Source: Anastrepha obliqua
Taxonomy: Eukaryota; Arthropoda; Insecta; Diptera; Tephritidae
Reading direction: 5' to 3'
NCBI RefSeq assembly: GCF_027943255.1
Contig: NC_072893.1
Span: 37,160,001 to 37,224,000, forward strand
DNA length: 64,000 nucleotides
Part shown: in pieces, positions 11,354-23,204 of the stretch
Position numbering within the stretch: the first letter of the stretch is position 1
Layout of the letters: each line of letters opens with the position of its first letter
Notes under the pieces: generated by a model
Databases searched by the model: none
Seen by the model: the letters and a program-made list of their open reading frames with translations, nothing else
What the model was told of the DNA's origin: nothing
Position numbers and translations under genes: made by a program

Positions 11354-13258
11354 TAGCCAGCGATGGGCAATACTTTCAATGATTCACTTTTAACAATTTT
11401 TTCAGAATAAAGTTGTATTTTCATCAAAAACAAAGGGAGAACTTAGATGCGCACCGAATACAATTTTATGCTTGGGTTAAACAAGACTCAGATGTTCAGC
11501 AAAAGTTTTCCTGATCGTAATTTATAGTTAAATTATGAAAAAGTCCAGAATTTTCTTACCAATAAAAAAAATTTTAAGTGGTTCAAAAAACTCGATGATT
11601 TTTAACAACTGTTTTTATCCAGATGGTATTTTGCAGTTTCTCCTTATATCGAATGCTTCATCTTTTTTTGTTGTACGACTGAAAACACCAAACGCATCGG
11701 CGGGCAAAAAGTCCAAAATTAGCGCGATTTTTGAGCCACGTTGAAATTTGGATTTATGCGCTGTATTTTTATTAAAAAATGCTTAGTATTAATTACGAAA
11801 TAAATATGTTGCCGAAACTTGTCAATAATTCCAAGTACTTTAGTTATTCAACGCGGTCTACTATTTTTCCATGCAAATGCTATGCAATTCCTGAAGGATC
11901 TACTTGCTTTTGAGCATGCGATTATCAATTTAATAGTCTCAATTGAACTATCTATTTAAAAATGCCTGTTTACATTGAAATGCATTTTTTAACATACAAA
12001 TTTTGGCAGAGATAAAGCGAGCTCCACCGATAATTGCAGACTCCTTCCAGCACAGTTTCAGAAAAGCCCAGCCTAATGTGGGCCATACTTGCATATGCGA
12101 ATATATTTTAAAAATATTTGTGTGTGTGTACGTTTTTCATGCTAGCAGCGGACGAGTACAGTCAAATTACTTGTACGTACATAATTGCTTCAGCAAATGT
12201 AAACACTTAAGCTCATGCATATGCAAGAGGTTTTTGTCGCGTAGCCGCCGTTGACCTTTAAAGTTTCACAGATCAAAAAAGGCTCGCAATTGAGTTTATC
12301 AGAGTTATTTTTATTTTTATTTTTATTCTTATTTTATTATTATTATTACTATTTTTTCTTTTGCGACAAAACACAACAAACATACGTGCATGCATATTAC
12401 TTATATGTATGTGAGTATGTGTGGTCAGAAGAAATAAAAGCTGTAGAATTGTAATGCATCTATGCAGTGGCTGTTGTTGTTATTGTTGCTGGTGACTGAC
12501 ACTTCATTGCCACTTGTTGCCCATAGTGTTATTATTTTATTTTTTACTGCTATTGTTGCAAGTGTTGTTGTACGGTTCAGTTGAGTGCAATTTTTTTATT
12601 CTTTCATTGCCTTTGGTAAATTGCTTTTTCTCCCTTTTATTATAAATACATACATACATATGTATATAAAGGGTGTGCCGCTGACTGTGTTTTTAAGTCA
12701 CATGTGATTTGGGTTTCGCACTCAATAAAAGCCGCAGAAACGCAAGGCCATATCTTTATGGTGCGAAATAAATCGCCTTATGCTTAGATGTTTTGGAATA
12801 TTGAAATTTTACAACCCAGGAATGATATCACAGAAGCTGTCAATATTTAATAATAGTTTCAGGATCGAGCAGAGAAATAAAGCAAGTTGGAGCAGCACTA
12901 CTTGTGAGAGGTGTTTCCGCTCAGCGGATCAACGATGCTGCAAAGTATAGGTGTGGAAAACTTCATTCACAGGACAAGGGTATCTGTATTTATCGGCAAC
13001 TTTCCGAGAATATTTCAAGCGGAGGTATCGCCGCAGACCATTGCAGACTGCGCAGTCAATGCATCTTCTCCTTGATCACTGGGTCTGGATGAGGTACTGT
13101 CGTGAGTAGTGGGCGCAAAAGGCCATGAAATCGAAGTGCAAATCTTCAATATATCTAAATCTAAATTCCCTCAGCTTGTGTGCAGAAATTAACCTACGTA
13201 GGATGATGAATTCACCCAACTCAACCACATTCCGCAGTTATGAATTTTAGACCATAAA
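11354..13258. other. non-coding, no gene recognised
   Basis: AT-rich host-like DNA. It has TTATTTTTATTTTTATTTT-type low complexity at 12305-12355 and a CATACATACATATGTATATA run near 12648. The segment 12840-13250 is less AT-rich but shows no domain in any frame. Confidence 0.4.
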
Positions 13259-13462
13259 GCAATGAACGGACGTGAAGCAGCTTATAAATTGAGAGAGAAA
13301 AATGGTGGACGACGAGGAAGAGGAAGACCTATTCTATATTGGGGAGACCAAGTGAAGCATAACCTGGCAGGACTCGGTGTCATCAACTGGCCCCAGCAAG
13401 CAGTGAACCGAGCTAGATGCCGCAAAGTTTTAGATTCGGCCAAAACCGACATGCGGTTTTAG
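13259..13462 (+). pseudogene. LINE ORF2 C-terminal fragment
   Basis: An open frame of 66 residues contains MNGREAAYKLREKNGGRRGR, then GRPILYWGDQVKHNLAGLGV and NWPQQAVNRARCRKVLDSAK. The order RGRP..W.DQV...L..LGV.NW...A..R..WR matches the extreme C-terminus of RTE-like LINE ORF2 proteins, as also seen at 9113-9340 and 36600-36735. An AAC-trinucleotide stretch follows at about 13470. Everything upstream is lost. Confidence 0.6.
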
Positions 13463-13631
13463 AGCTATCTAACAACAACAACAACTCATTATGACGGTCA
13501 TCATCATCCATTTATCGGTTCTTCGATTTCATTGGTTTGTTGTATTCCATAAGACCCATCAGGACCAAAATGTACAGGACCAAATTCTTAAAGGCTCAAA
13601 ATTTTACGCCCAAAACGTTCTTTATATTACT

Positions 13632-14390
13632 ATGTAGGTAGGTAGATGAAATGGTTGAAGTAACAGAATGACACTCCCCAAGTAATACTAAAGTGCCGTT
13701 TTAGCAGGCAGATATCTACAGCCAGCCAGAGCTGTTGAAGATCAATGTAATTTAGGTTGGCGCACTTTCGGGATAGCCTTGGAGCACCCAGTAACCTTAA
13801 GTGTCAAGACTGGAAATTTACAGAGGAAGTGCTCAACCGTCTCCTTCTTCGAAAGGTACCCACAGCTTCGGCAACGGAGATTTAATGGAAAACCTAGTCT
13901 TTCCGCGTGTGTGCCGACTGTCCAATGACCGGTAAACACAGCTACGAGTTTGGAAATTGATTGGCGTGGAGTCGCCAGGATGTTCTGAGTCCTATGTCTA
14001 TTGTACTGCGTCCATAGGGTTTTCGAAATAGCACATGAAATAATGGAGCTCCATCTTGTCTGCGGTTTTCTGAGAAATAAATTGTGCAATTTCAGGGAAT
14101 GCCGATGACCGGGTAGGAGGTCTCCGAGACCCATTCAGTCTACTCCCTGGCAAGCTCATCAACAATTTCATTGCCTTATACGTTCCTATGACTTGAACCC
14201 AGATTAGTGAAATGTTACCTGAATACCCAAGAGATTTAATGTCCTCCTTACAGGAATTGACTAGGTCGGATCTGCACCATGGCATCGTCGATCCTTAATG
14301 ACGGCTTGACTATCGGGAAAAAAGTTAATATCTCCCTCGCCCACACGTCCTATAAACATTTTGCATGCCTGCAGGATCGCAAAGACTTAC
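13632..14390 (-). pseudogene. LINE RNase H and C-terminal remnant with CTAC tail
   Basis: Minus-strand frames give PDSQAVIKDRRCHGADPT, then SLGYSGNISLIWVQVIGTYK (RNase H end; the usual WVPGH is degraded), PRQSISKLVAVFTGHW, TVGTHAERLGFPLN and CRSCGYLSKKETVEHFLCKF. The Cys...Cys...EHFLC.CP motif is typical for the C-terminus of RNase H-bearing LINEs and matches the copy at 33290-33772. The 3' end on the minus strand reads ATCTACCTACCTACAT near 13632-13648, a short tandem tail like the one ending at 47232. Two frames are needed, so it is dead. Confidence 0.7.
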
Positions 14391-14590
14391 GCTTGCATTA
14401 GCAGTAAGAACCCATTTTTCACATCCACATGTTTCTATTGGGGTTATAAGGGTCCTATGGATCTGTAGTTTACACGTCCATGACAAGAGTTTGTTTCTAA
14501 GCAGTTTGAGGTTTGCGTAGTAGTTTCTATTTGCAGCCTGCAGTCTGTCGTTTATGTAGATAAGCGGATCTGCCCTACTACTTAAAAATC
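14391..14590 (-). pseudogene. RTE-like LINE fragment fused upstream
   Basis: On the minus strand this segment reads YINDRLQAANRNYYANLKLL, RNKLLSWTCKLQIHRTLITP and IETCGCEKWVLTA. This is the pattern found just after the RT palm in RTE-like LINEs (R.Q.ANR.YF...LL.SKLLS...K...Y..LI.PV..YG.E.W.LT). It abuts the RNase H-type remnant 3' of it, although RTE-like elements normally lack RNase H. I infer two different elements brought together by insertion or deletion. Confidence 0.5.
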
Positions 14591-16305
14591 ATTAAAAAAA
14601 AGTGAACCATATTTTTAGATCATTTTGTGAAAGTGAAACCTGCCATCGATCCAACCTTTATTTATGCATATTTATGGTATTACGTGCATAAAGCAATGGG
14701 CATTCCATATGCTATCAACTTTTCTGAATTCTTATTTTCTTATTCTTTTTCTCTGATTCCATGCGCACTTATTTTTATTATTATTATTCAAAGAATTTCT
14801 GTTATTTTAAATATTTTCCACACGGTCGACTCCACTTCTTTTCCACTGAACTTGATTTGACTCCGGTCAGCTGTTTGTTATTGCCACAACTTAACGCTCG
14901 CGCAAGACTTCACTTTTCAGCTGCTTTGCTTCACCACTGCTGTCGCATTGACTTGCCGGCACACTGAATGGCCGGCCATCTGACCAAATTAAGTTTTGAC
15001 CGGTAGCTGGTGCGTTTTGTTGTCGTGCAAAGTGGTTTAACTTGTTTTTCATTCCTTGCCTCATTTTTCTAAATATTTCAGTAAGACCCATAAAGTTCTT
15101 AAGTTTTGTATAAATGGCTTAGTTTTTTTTATATTTTTTATAATTGTTTGCTTTATTTGTTTTTACCTGGATACCCACTTGCTCGTTTTGTTGGCTTTGA
15201 AAAGTTTGCAGTCTTTGTTCACGTGTTATTGAATGGAATTTAATTTTACACGCCTGCAAATTTTACATGAAAGAATTAATTAAAGTGATTAATTAATTTT
15301 ATAGAAGAAAAGCAGAAGGAATTTTATAGAAAAAAGCAAGTGCTAAGAGGATATAATTGACCTTAATTGTGAAAATGCAAAAAAATAAGGCATCCATTTG
15401 AGTTTGCAGGGATTAACCCAACTCAGCCAACACGAAAGCCTATCCTATGAGTAAATCCTCAACACGATAATGTACTTAGTTATTCCAACTTTGGGAGAGA
15501 AGAACCAGTTGCTATTGGGCATTGAGCCTCATTGATATGGAAACAGGCTTGTTAGAGCTCATTGGTCCCTTGCTTTTGGTGAGAAAAACCTCTTTATGGT
15601 TTTCAAGCACAGAGCGTGTCCAAAAATAATTTCATAAACGCGTTGATTGAAAGTGAAATAATACATTAAATAGGGTAACTCGTTCGAAAACATTTTAGCA
15701 CTTTAGACCAAGAATGATAGATTACCAGGTTTGGCCCTTCGCAGCAAAATTGTGGGAGTAACTTTGGTTATCACGTAATCGGGGATTCAGCAGCAAATTT
15801 CTGCTCGCTCATTTCACAAGAATTCACACATTAGTCCGATCAGCCGCTGTTCAGACGGCAACGAACCAGGACTGTGTTATTTTCTTTCATATATGGCCAA
15901 CACAATCTCAGTAGCTTTTTTGTGAACATAACCCCGTTGTCATAACCCCGGTTACGTGTCAGCAAACCAGTTGATTGCTTCAAAATCGCCGGTTAACGGT
16001 CTGATCTTGACCACACCTTAGAACTCTGTACATCGTGCCTCTAGACGACTTAGATGTGTTGGAACCATTGCATACTGCAGTTGCCAACCGGCTTAAATGG
16101 GCATGTTCAGCTTCGGGGGAGGGAGGTCAGTTGCTGTTGTAAAGCACGAACAAATATTCGGATTCACGCGGTGAGCGCGTTACTTTTATTTTTAATTCGA
16201 ATTCAATGATATTGTGTGGGTGAGGCCTACTGCTGCCTTTTAAGTCATGCTTAATGTTTTCAGGCTCACGCCATGTATATAAATTATTTCTTATGCTTAT
16301 TGAGA
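14591..16305. other. non-coding, no gene recognised
   Basis: AT-rich sequence to about 15370, then a slightly richer segment (15400-16130) without recognisable protein motifs in any frame. The richer segment could be a very old repeat. Nothing can be assigned. Confidence 0.35.
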
Positions 16306-16545
16306 TGCCCATCGTAGCCAAATGGGTTGGAGTGACTGCCATTCGGCAGTGTGTGGACTCGAATCTCCGAGCCGGAAATACTAAATTGTAGAAAAAGTTG
16401 TTTCAGCGGTTACCCTTCGACAGGCAATGGCACACCTCCGAGTGTATTTCTGCCATGAAAAAGCGCCTCATAAAAAACCGTTCGGAGTCGGCCTAAAACT
16501 GTAGGTGCCTACATTTATGGAACCACATCAACACGCGCACCTCAT
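16306..16545 (+). mobile_element. tRNA-like SINE, copy S1
   Basis: The 5' head carries a box A-like TAGCCAAATGG (16315-16325) and a box B-like GGACTCGAATCT (16354-16365), the internal RNA polymerase III promoter layout of tRNA-derived SINEs. The body matches copy S2 (32934-33252, opposite strand) in order: the GACTGCCATTCGG head, GGCAATGGCA, CCTCCGAGTGTATTTCTGCC, AAGCGCCTCAT, TCGGCCTAAAACTGTAGGT. The 3' end has diverged. No direct repeat flanking it was found. It encodes no protein. Confidence 0.75.
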
Positions 16546-17619
16546 TTATCATAACTTATCAAAAGAACAGCTGTCTCTAGCAGCGAAAACTAATCTTTAG
16601 ATCCTTGGACTGGACTTTGAGAAAGCAACTTTTGAATTTCTATTGTTTGCAAGCGCTTAGATCATCCATGAGTTCTGTACCTGGTCGAAGCAAATAACAT
16701 CGGCGTCGAGGTGGAAAAAGATCGGAGTCATTTTGTGTAACTAAGCTGATCATCTCGTAGAGATCCAGTAGGTAGTACAGATGGGAACCTAGTACTAGTA
16801 ACTAGAGTAAGTACGGGAGTTGAATCTTTTTTGTTATACCTTTACAGGAAAGGAAATTATTTGGCTTGAGACAATGCAGCTCGTTGGCCATTGCAAGTAG
16901 GCTGATTTTTGCCTTCTCTTATATTTAGATATATAAAAATACTTTCATTCTCGTATTTTTGTTCTGTTAAGGGAAGGCTGGTTTAACTATAATACAACAA
17001 GTTAAAATATTGATTTTTGTCCTTCTAATCCTTCTCAGACTAAAAATAAAAGAGTAGCCTCATTATTTACTACTTTAATTTAAATTGCTTAGGGCTCCTA
17101 TAGCTCGCTGTCGCCAATTTAATTGTGGCTTTGCTTGTGCAATCAAGATTGGAATAGCTTCTCAGAACTTTTATAACAGTGCATGCCAAACCTCCTTATC
17201 GCTTTACCATTATTCAGTGGCCTCCACTAAAAGTCTTTAGCATTAAGTCAAAATATCTTAAGATATTTATGACCTTTTGGCTCCAATCAGCAATCAGAAT
17301 AAAAAAATGTTTTTCGAAGACTTTTAAGCATAAACTGAATGTCAAAAAAACAAATATCGCGAATTACATTGTAACCTAATTGAATGGCAATTTGTATACA
17401 AAACAGCTTGAAAGAGCATAAATTTTACACAAAACTTTATATGCGCCCGGAATGTGTTCATTATTGTTGTTAAATTGTGTTGTAGTGAGACAACTGTGGC
17501 TACCACATTGAGATAGTTTTAATGGCCCAAAAATAACCTCAAATCCGCAAAACAAATAGATATATAAAGCGCATTTCTTAGCACGGGGACTTATTGACAA
17601 GCCAATAGTTTTTTTATGA
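16546..17619. other. non-coding, no gene recognised
   Basis: No domain in any frame and no terminal repeats noticed. Confidence 0.4.
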
Positions 17620-18070
17620 ACATATACTTCATTCTACCACAAATACCATACAAGCCCAAGTTTCAAACTTGGTGCGAAAAAAAATTTAATTTTCATACAA
17701 TTTTCACACTTCTAAATCAGAGTTTGTAGAAAAAAATTCAGTATGCAACGTTATAGCCCACTGAATTTTTGTATAATACGGTGGAGTTTTCAAATGGCGG
17801 AAACATCGTCTTTATTTTTAACAAGTTTTTTGTGCATTTTCGCCATTTTTTGTATGAAAGAAAACACCTAACCCCATTAGCAAAAAAAATTGTAAAAAAT
17901 CAACGCAATTTTTAAGCCCTTCAAACTTCTATTTTAGCCATTCCAAAATTCAACAGATTTTAAATTTGCATACTTAAAAATTTTCTGAAAATTCCCTTTA
18001 AAAAGTTTAAATTTTGAAGAACATTTCTTGACTGTTTTTCTAATTTGAACAAAGTTCAAAACTTGGAATT
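17620..18070 (-). repeat. dispersed AT-rich repeat, copy 2
   Basis: The reverse complement of 17876-17945 contains AGTTTGAAGGGCTTAAAAAT, then GCGTTGATTTTTTAC and AATTTTTTTTGCTAATGGGG. This aligns in order with about 945-1010. It is a second copy of an unclassified interspersed repeat. No coding capacity or clear termini are seen. Confidence 0.35.
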
Positions 18071-18137
18071 ATATGGGTTTTATAGTAGAATGAACATAGG
18101 CAAAGAAAGTGCGCCTTTTCTTCCTTAATTCCACTTC

Positions 18138-18205
18138 TGAAAGGTAAATGGTTCTCATGAGTAGCTTTTTCATGGCAGAAATGAGGTTTGAGGTTTGCCA
18201 AGAAT
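18138..18205 (-). repeat. tRNA-like SINE internal fragment, copy S8
   Basis: The plus strand reads ATGAGTAGCTTTTTCATGGC, AGAAAT and GAGGTTTGCCA. This parallels the middle of copies S2 and S3 (AGGAGCTTTTGCATGGCAGA, AATACACTC.GAGG.TTGCCA). Head and tail are missing. It is a short decayed fragment. Confidence 0.45.
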
Positions 18206-18479
18206 CACAAAAAATTCTTCTACATTTCGATGTTTCATATTTTGAAACCCACTAAATGGTATCACCGCACATACCCACTCCGCTACGAAGCACAGTGCAT
18301 AAAAATTATAAAAAAAAGAGTTTATCAGAAAAAGGACAGCATAATAACTTCAAAAACGAGATCGGTTTTTTCGTATCGATTACGGGGTTTTCAAAAAAAA
18401 AAAATTTCAAAAAGTTTTTCTATTTTTTGCTGAGAAGGTAAGAAAGGCATAATTAGCCTGCAGTAAAACACCAAACTAG

Positions 18480-19235
18480 TTAGAGAACATACTTTATAAC
18501 ATACTGGTTTAAAACTGACTGAAATCAAACTAGGCCGAAAAGACCATATTTGTACCAATTACAAAACGATTTATTTATACCCACGTATACACTTTTATTG
18601 AAGCTCCAGATTTTTGCTCCATACTGGCATAACTCAATACTCCATAGTTGAAAAACATACTAGTTCACAACTGACTCAAATCGAACTCAAGTCCGAAAAA
18701 GACCATATGATTGAAACGATTGATTATGAAACGATTTATTTATGCCTATTTATTCAAAACTTTTACTCCGTACTAGCATACTAGTTCGCAACAGACTCAC
18801 ATCGAACTAGTCCGAAAAATCCCACATTTGTACCGATTATAAAACGATTTATTTATGCTTATTTATTCAAAATTTTAACTCCACACTGACATACTTGTTC
18901 GCAACTGATTCAAATCGAACTAGTCCGATTATAAAACGATTTATTTAGACCTACATTTTTATTGTAGTTCATGATTTTATCTCCATACTGGCATAACTCC
19001 ATACACCGTAGTTTAAAAACATACTAGTTCACAACTGACTGATATCGCTCTAGTCCGAAAAAGCCCATATTTGCATTGATTAAAAAACGATTTACTTATA
19101 CCTACGCTTTTATTGGAGTTCAGGATTTTAGATCCATACTGGCATACTAGTTCACAACTGACTGAAATCGAACTAGTCCAAAAAATACCATATTTGTACC
19201 GAATATAAACGATTTATAATCATGCCTATCTTTTT
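18480..19235 (+). repeat. six-copy ~113-156-bp tandem satellite
   Basis: The motif AACTGACTGAAATCGAACTA and near variants recur at about 18514, 18670, 18790, 18903, 19033 and 19155, so units are 113-156 bp. Each unit carries CATACTAGTTC and CGAACTAGTCCG around that motif, then CCATATTTGTACCGATTATA, AAACGATTTATTTAT and a TTTTATTG/TCCATACTGG stretch. ACTAGTTC (19146-19153) and GAACTAGT (19170-19177) form an 8-bp inverted repeat with a 16-base loop. There is no coding capacity. The array is diverged and therefore not recent. Confidence 0.85.
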
Positions 19236-20570
19236 ATTGAACTTCTCAGGCATTGTAAGGCTTCTCTCTCTTTCTCTCTATGCTAAAATTTGTATCTGCT
19301 CAAATGCAGACCAAGCTTTTCCCCGCGGTAAATATTTTGTTACTAAACTGAAGGAACCACCTAAATATGAGAACGAAATAAAGCCCAATCCAAATCTCTT
19401 ATAATATATTACAGTAATTTTAACGTAATAACTTACTATGTACATTTTTATTGTAAATTAAATCATTATTTCATTTTGCACAGAACAAGAATTTGCGCGT
19501 TACTAAAATACCAGCAATAAATGCGGAATAATTTTCGCACTGTTGAAATACCGTTATAAACATACAGTCTACTAAACGATAATGAGATATTTTTCTGTTA
19601 TTGCTTTAGTAGATATCATCGCAATCATCTTGGTCTTATAGTTTCTTCGTGCGGAGTATAAGGCGTAAGATATACTTTATCACAAACTGCGATAAAAACT
19701 TTTCTTAATTGCAGTTTTAACTTTCAAGTAATGCCAAAAAGTTCAAGTTCCAAATCACTAGATTTGTACATTTTTGTTCACTGTGCGACGCGCGCATTTG
19801 CCGCATTCGGTATTTATATATTTTTCTGCAATTTTTTTTCCACTCTTTGCATGTTCATTTTTGTGCAATAACAATCCTACACTAAAGTGACTGTCGGCAA
19901 GCCAGATTGAGTGAAACGTAAAACTTTTGCATTTTTCTTGGCGCGTTACAGCAAATCAATAAGATAATCACCAGCAAAATTGACTGACATGTCGATAAAC
20001 ACATTAAGCGAAAATTCCAGCTGCTAAGCGAGCAAATGGCCAACAGCGGGCAATGAATGAGACAATCAGCGAGACGGGACTGCGCAGTTCAGCAACGATT
20101 TACGGCAAGCAAATTCACTCACATCCTGAAACCGAAAGCGCTTGCAAACATGCACACACACATACATGCATGCATATACTCGTATAAATACATATACATA
20201 TAAACATCCGTGTTAGTGCGCTCGTTAGCGCATTGCGTTACCCAGTCATCGCAAAATGCTGCCACACCAATTAACCTGCCACAATTCAAGCGGAGCTTAA
20301 CGTTGCGGCAATTAAAGCGAATTGCTACTTTGCACTTTAACAGCATTGAGCACTGAGCATGGAGCAAAATGCAAAATACGAAAAAAGTGAAAAAAATTAA
20401 TACAAATAAAATCACTGAAACAAAACCTTAAATAACACTACAACATCGGATTGAAAGAAAGAAATCAATTAAAAACGCTGCTGCCACTACTGTTAGGCGT
20501 TTAACTACCATGCACCACTTTTTTTAGCCGTACTACATACACATTTGCATATATGTATGTACGTATGTAG
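19236..20570. other. low-copy-looking non-coding DNA
   Basis: No repeat or transposon piece was recognised. Short TG/CA-rich and CATGCATATA microsatellites occur at 20150-20200. This may be host intergenic or intronic DNA. Confidence 0.4.
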
Positions 20571-20869
20571 GTGAAATTAAGTGCGCCTTTTTATCAGTGC
20601 CCAGCTGAAAAAGTCGATATGCAAAATTGGAGTGCATTGAGAGTGCGAGGAATAAGCAAAGAAACGCTTTCACTTTCCACGCTGCGTGCAACCGTGCGAA
20701 TCCGCGCAAGCGTAGGCCAAAGCGCATTCACACCATCAGTGCGGCTACATTCGGAAATGGTTTTCACGGTGCGGCGCCAATGCCTTTCATCCGGCTGCTA
20801 TTGTTGCGGAGCCACTGTCTGTTGCATGCTGCTATTAGTGGCGTTTGAATTTGTTGCATGCTGGTGCAG
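20571..20869 (+). other. possible host exon ending at a splice donor
   Basis: This block is clearly richer in G and C than its surroundings and carries two overlapping open frames (20571-20873 and 20627-20848) without recognisable domains. It ends with TGGTGCAG followed by GTAAATCACG, a fair match to an insect 5' splice donor. A TATCGATA motif (like the DREF site of flies) lies at about 20955, downstream of the donor. A first, untranslated or short coding exon is possible, but I cannot name a gene. It may equally be unannotated unique sequence. Confidence 0.2.
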
Positions 20870-21123
20870 GTAAATCACGTGTGTAATTACACAGGAAGAA
20901 GTGATTTGGTTTTTGAAAATTTCTATAGAAAATTAAGAATTAAGAGGTCTGAAACTATCGATAGTGGGTACTATCCCATAGTTTTTGATACGCAATCGTG
21001 AAACTATGGAGAATTTCCTATTGTATAGACTAATGGCGTAAGAGGCGAAATAATTAACAATAAAATTGGAACAGCAGTCAAATTATTTTACTCGAAAATA
21101 GGTATATTTCTTTTATCTGCTCG

Positions 21124-21680
21124 GTTAGGTTAGATTAGGTTTGGTTACATGGCCGACCCTGCCGAGCGGAGGGGGCATATCTAGGCCTCTAAAATGAAAC
21201 TAAATGGTAAGACAGAAAGAGAGGTTAGTTACTAAGAAATCTACTTAAGAAGTATTGCGGGGAAAGAGAAAAAATTAGGACTTTTCGAAAGGGGCTGATA
21301 TTCAGATTTGAGATTTCTTCAGGCATACTTAAATGTGATAGCCAAGGTACCTCAATCGAAGCTTTCTCAATGTAAAAGTGGCACAACTTGGGAGTGTATG
21401 CTGATATGACTTCATATCGTCTCCTTCGATATAGCTTTAGTGGCTCGAAGTTATATTGAGTCTAAATTCATGGATTACTTGCAGAGAGTGTCCGATTAAG
21501 ACTACAACCAGCGCAAGATGTGGCTTTATTCGCACTCAACAGCCTCCAGTTAATATACGCCTAAAAGGTTCCACTCACGGTTGCCTTTGATAATCTGCGA
21601 TCTGCTTTATGGCGGGTGGACCCAAGAGCTCTCAGTGATACCACGAGGCGAATTGACCTTGTTATGCACCTTTGTGAGCA
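21124..21680 (-). repeat. possible LINE 3' region with TTAGG-like end
   Basis: The left edge reads GGTTAGGTTAGATTAGGTTT. Its reverse complement resembles the CCTAA-repeat tail that ends the LINE at 33290-33894. If this is a tail, the element would lie to the right on the minus strand. I see no coding motif in 21150-21680, so this rests only on the tail and is weak. Confidence 0.3.
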
Positions 21681-21889
21681 TATTTTCGTTTTCCACTATT
21701 GTTGCTGGTGTGTAAAAATATCTAACTAAGTAATTTATAATATATAGCTAATTTAATTATAATGATTTTTTTTTAATTTTAACTAAAATTTCTGACTAAA
21801 ATATGTTTCACCTACTCAGGATATCCGGTGAAACGGCAGAGCAAAAAGTTTCCAGCCTAATCCAGAAGTATGAAGAGTACATATTCATA

Positions 21890-22108
21890 TAAGGTGGCGC
21901 AAAATTAATCATCCTTTTTTTAAATAACTTAAAAAAAAACATAGATTTTGAGTTATGGAAAGCTTTATTTTGATCTGTAGACATTCCATTGATTGTCTGT
22001 TTGTACACTGCAGCTGTGTAGTTTACAAGTGCCAATTTTGATTGGCGTGCGACGTTAACTGTAAAAACTATAAATCTTCCATAGAGGGATTAATTTTGGG
22101 CCACCTTG
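21890..22108. mobile_element. short MITE, TIR CAAGGTGGCGCAAAATTAAT, copy 2
   Basis: The left end reads TAAGGTGGCGCAAAATTAAT after TA (21888-21889). The right end is GATTAATTTTGGGCCACCTTG-like, followed by TA (22109-22110). It shares the internal ATTGATTGTCTGTTTGTACA and CTGCAGCTGTGTAGTTTACA core and GGCGTGCGACG with the copy at 39757-39991. A non-autonomous Tc1/mariner-type element is the best guess. It sits 16 bases from a mariner remnant on its right. Confidence 0.75.
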
Positions 22109-22124
22109 TATTTCTTTCCTAACA

Positions 22125-22779
22125 ATGGGGGAAAACATTGGTGGTTTTGTTTTCATTCTAAATAGTCTCCATAATGAGCAATACACTTTTGCATAGTTTG
22201 AACTAATTGTCGCAGACTTTGTCCAGTCGTGCTTCCAGGTTGTTTTTTTTTAATTGTATGGGACCAACGTGGACATATCTTTTTCCCTACGAGGTGATCA
22301 TGTGAAATCTTATTGGTAACTTCATCTCACGGCAAGTCACATAAGGCTTTTACTCAATCACTTCGCGCTGAGCATCGATATTTTCTAGTACAACAACTGG
22401 TTTGGACAACTTTTCCGAAATTCACCGATGAACAAACGCGACTCCAAGTAAATTCATTGTACCAGTTTTTTAAGATGCTAAAGGATGGTGCCTGCTTGTT
22501 GTATCATAATTTTTGTTCATCGATGCATTTTTGTCTTGTTATTCAACGTCGAAAATTATGGAAAATAATGAAAAGTAAAAAGTATTCACGATTGAATTAA
22601 GTTTTTTTTGCCGAGATAAATTTTTCAATTTACTGTAAAAAACACCCATTTGGCTACCACATCAAAACATTCTGAGTGCTTTTATGGTTAAAATATGTCA
22701 AACTTTATAATGGAACTATCAGATGACACCAGATCACACAAGAAGTGCTCAAGAACAGAAATATAAATAGCAAACCTCG
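22125..22779 (-). mobile_element. internally deleted mariner remnant
   Basis: On the minus strand the element starts with the end TACGAGGTTTGCTATTTATA (TA at 22780-22781). An N-terminal transposase region follows around 22310-22640 (the GRPK.VVV..TIDA-like part is badly decayed). The C-terminal piece lies at 22140-22210 and reads MQKCIAHYGDYLE. The catalytic middle is missing: a direct jump joins the two parts near 22230. The same N-terminal half occurs at 47355-47824 and the same end at 45039. It belongs near the family at 52153-53415, judged by TIR and protein. It is non-functional. Confidence 0.65.
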
Positions 22780-22890
22780 TATTGCCAGAAGATTCCAATT
22801 TACACTTGTGTTCTACAGGACTGTTTCTGACTACCAACTTTAGAGTTGATTGTTCTATTGGTATTAGAGACTTCGAATACGGACGAGTAA

Positions 22891-23165
22891 ATGGAAAAAT
22901 CGAAGAAGCTTTCGGTAATTAAGTACTTTTATTTGAATGTCCTAACACCACTACTTTGCCATTATATACAACGATCGAACAGTAGGTTTTGGAATGTAAA
23001 AAAAATTAGTGCTGATGGCGATCTACGAGCAGGACGCTCAGTGAAGTTCACAACTGCCGAAATGGTTAGAAAAAATCCCAAAATCATTACAGGAGATAGA
23101 AAATTGAAAGCGTGTGAGATATCTGAAGCTACTATTTGACTCATTATTTGACTATACAATCATTT
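22891..23165 (+). pseudogene. mariner transposase N-terminal fragment
   Basis: Plus-strand frames give MEKSKKLSVIKYFYLNVLTP, then after a gap SADGDLRAGRSVKFTTAEMV and DRKLKACEISEAT. This is the helix-turn-helix N-terminal region of a mariner (K..VIKYF...G.TP ... DEPRSGRP.E.TT.E ... DR..KV.EI.EA). It differs from the other mariner copies here. It is cut off at about 23165, where another mariner piece in the opposite orientation begins. Confidence 0.6.
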
Positions 23166-23204
23166 GGCATACATAAAAGTAGAAATACGATATTTTATAT
23201 AAAC

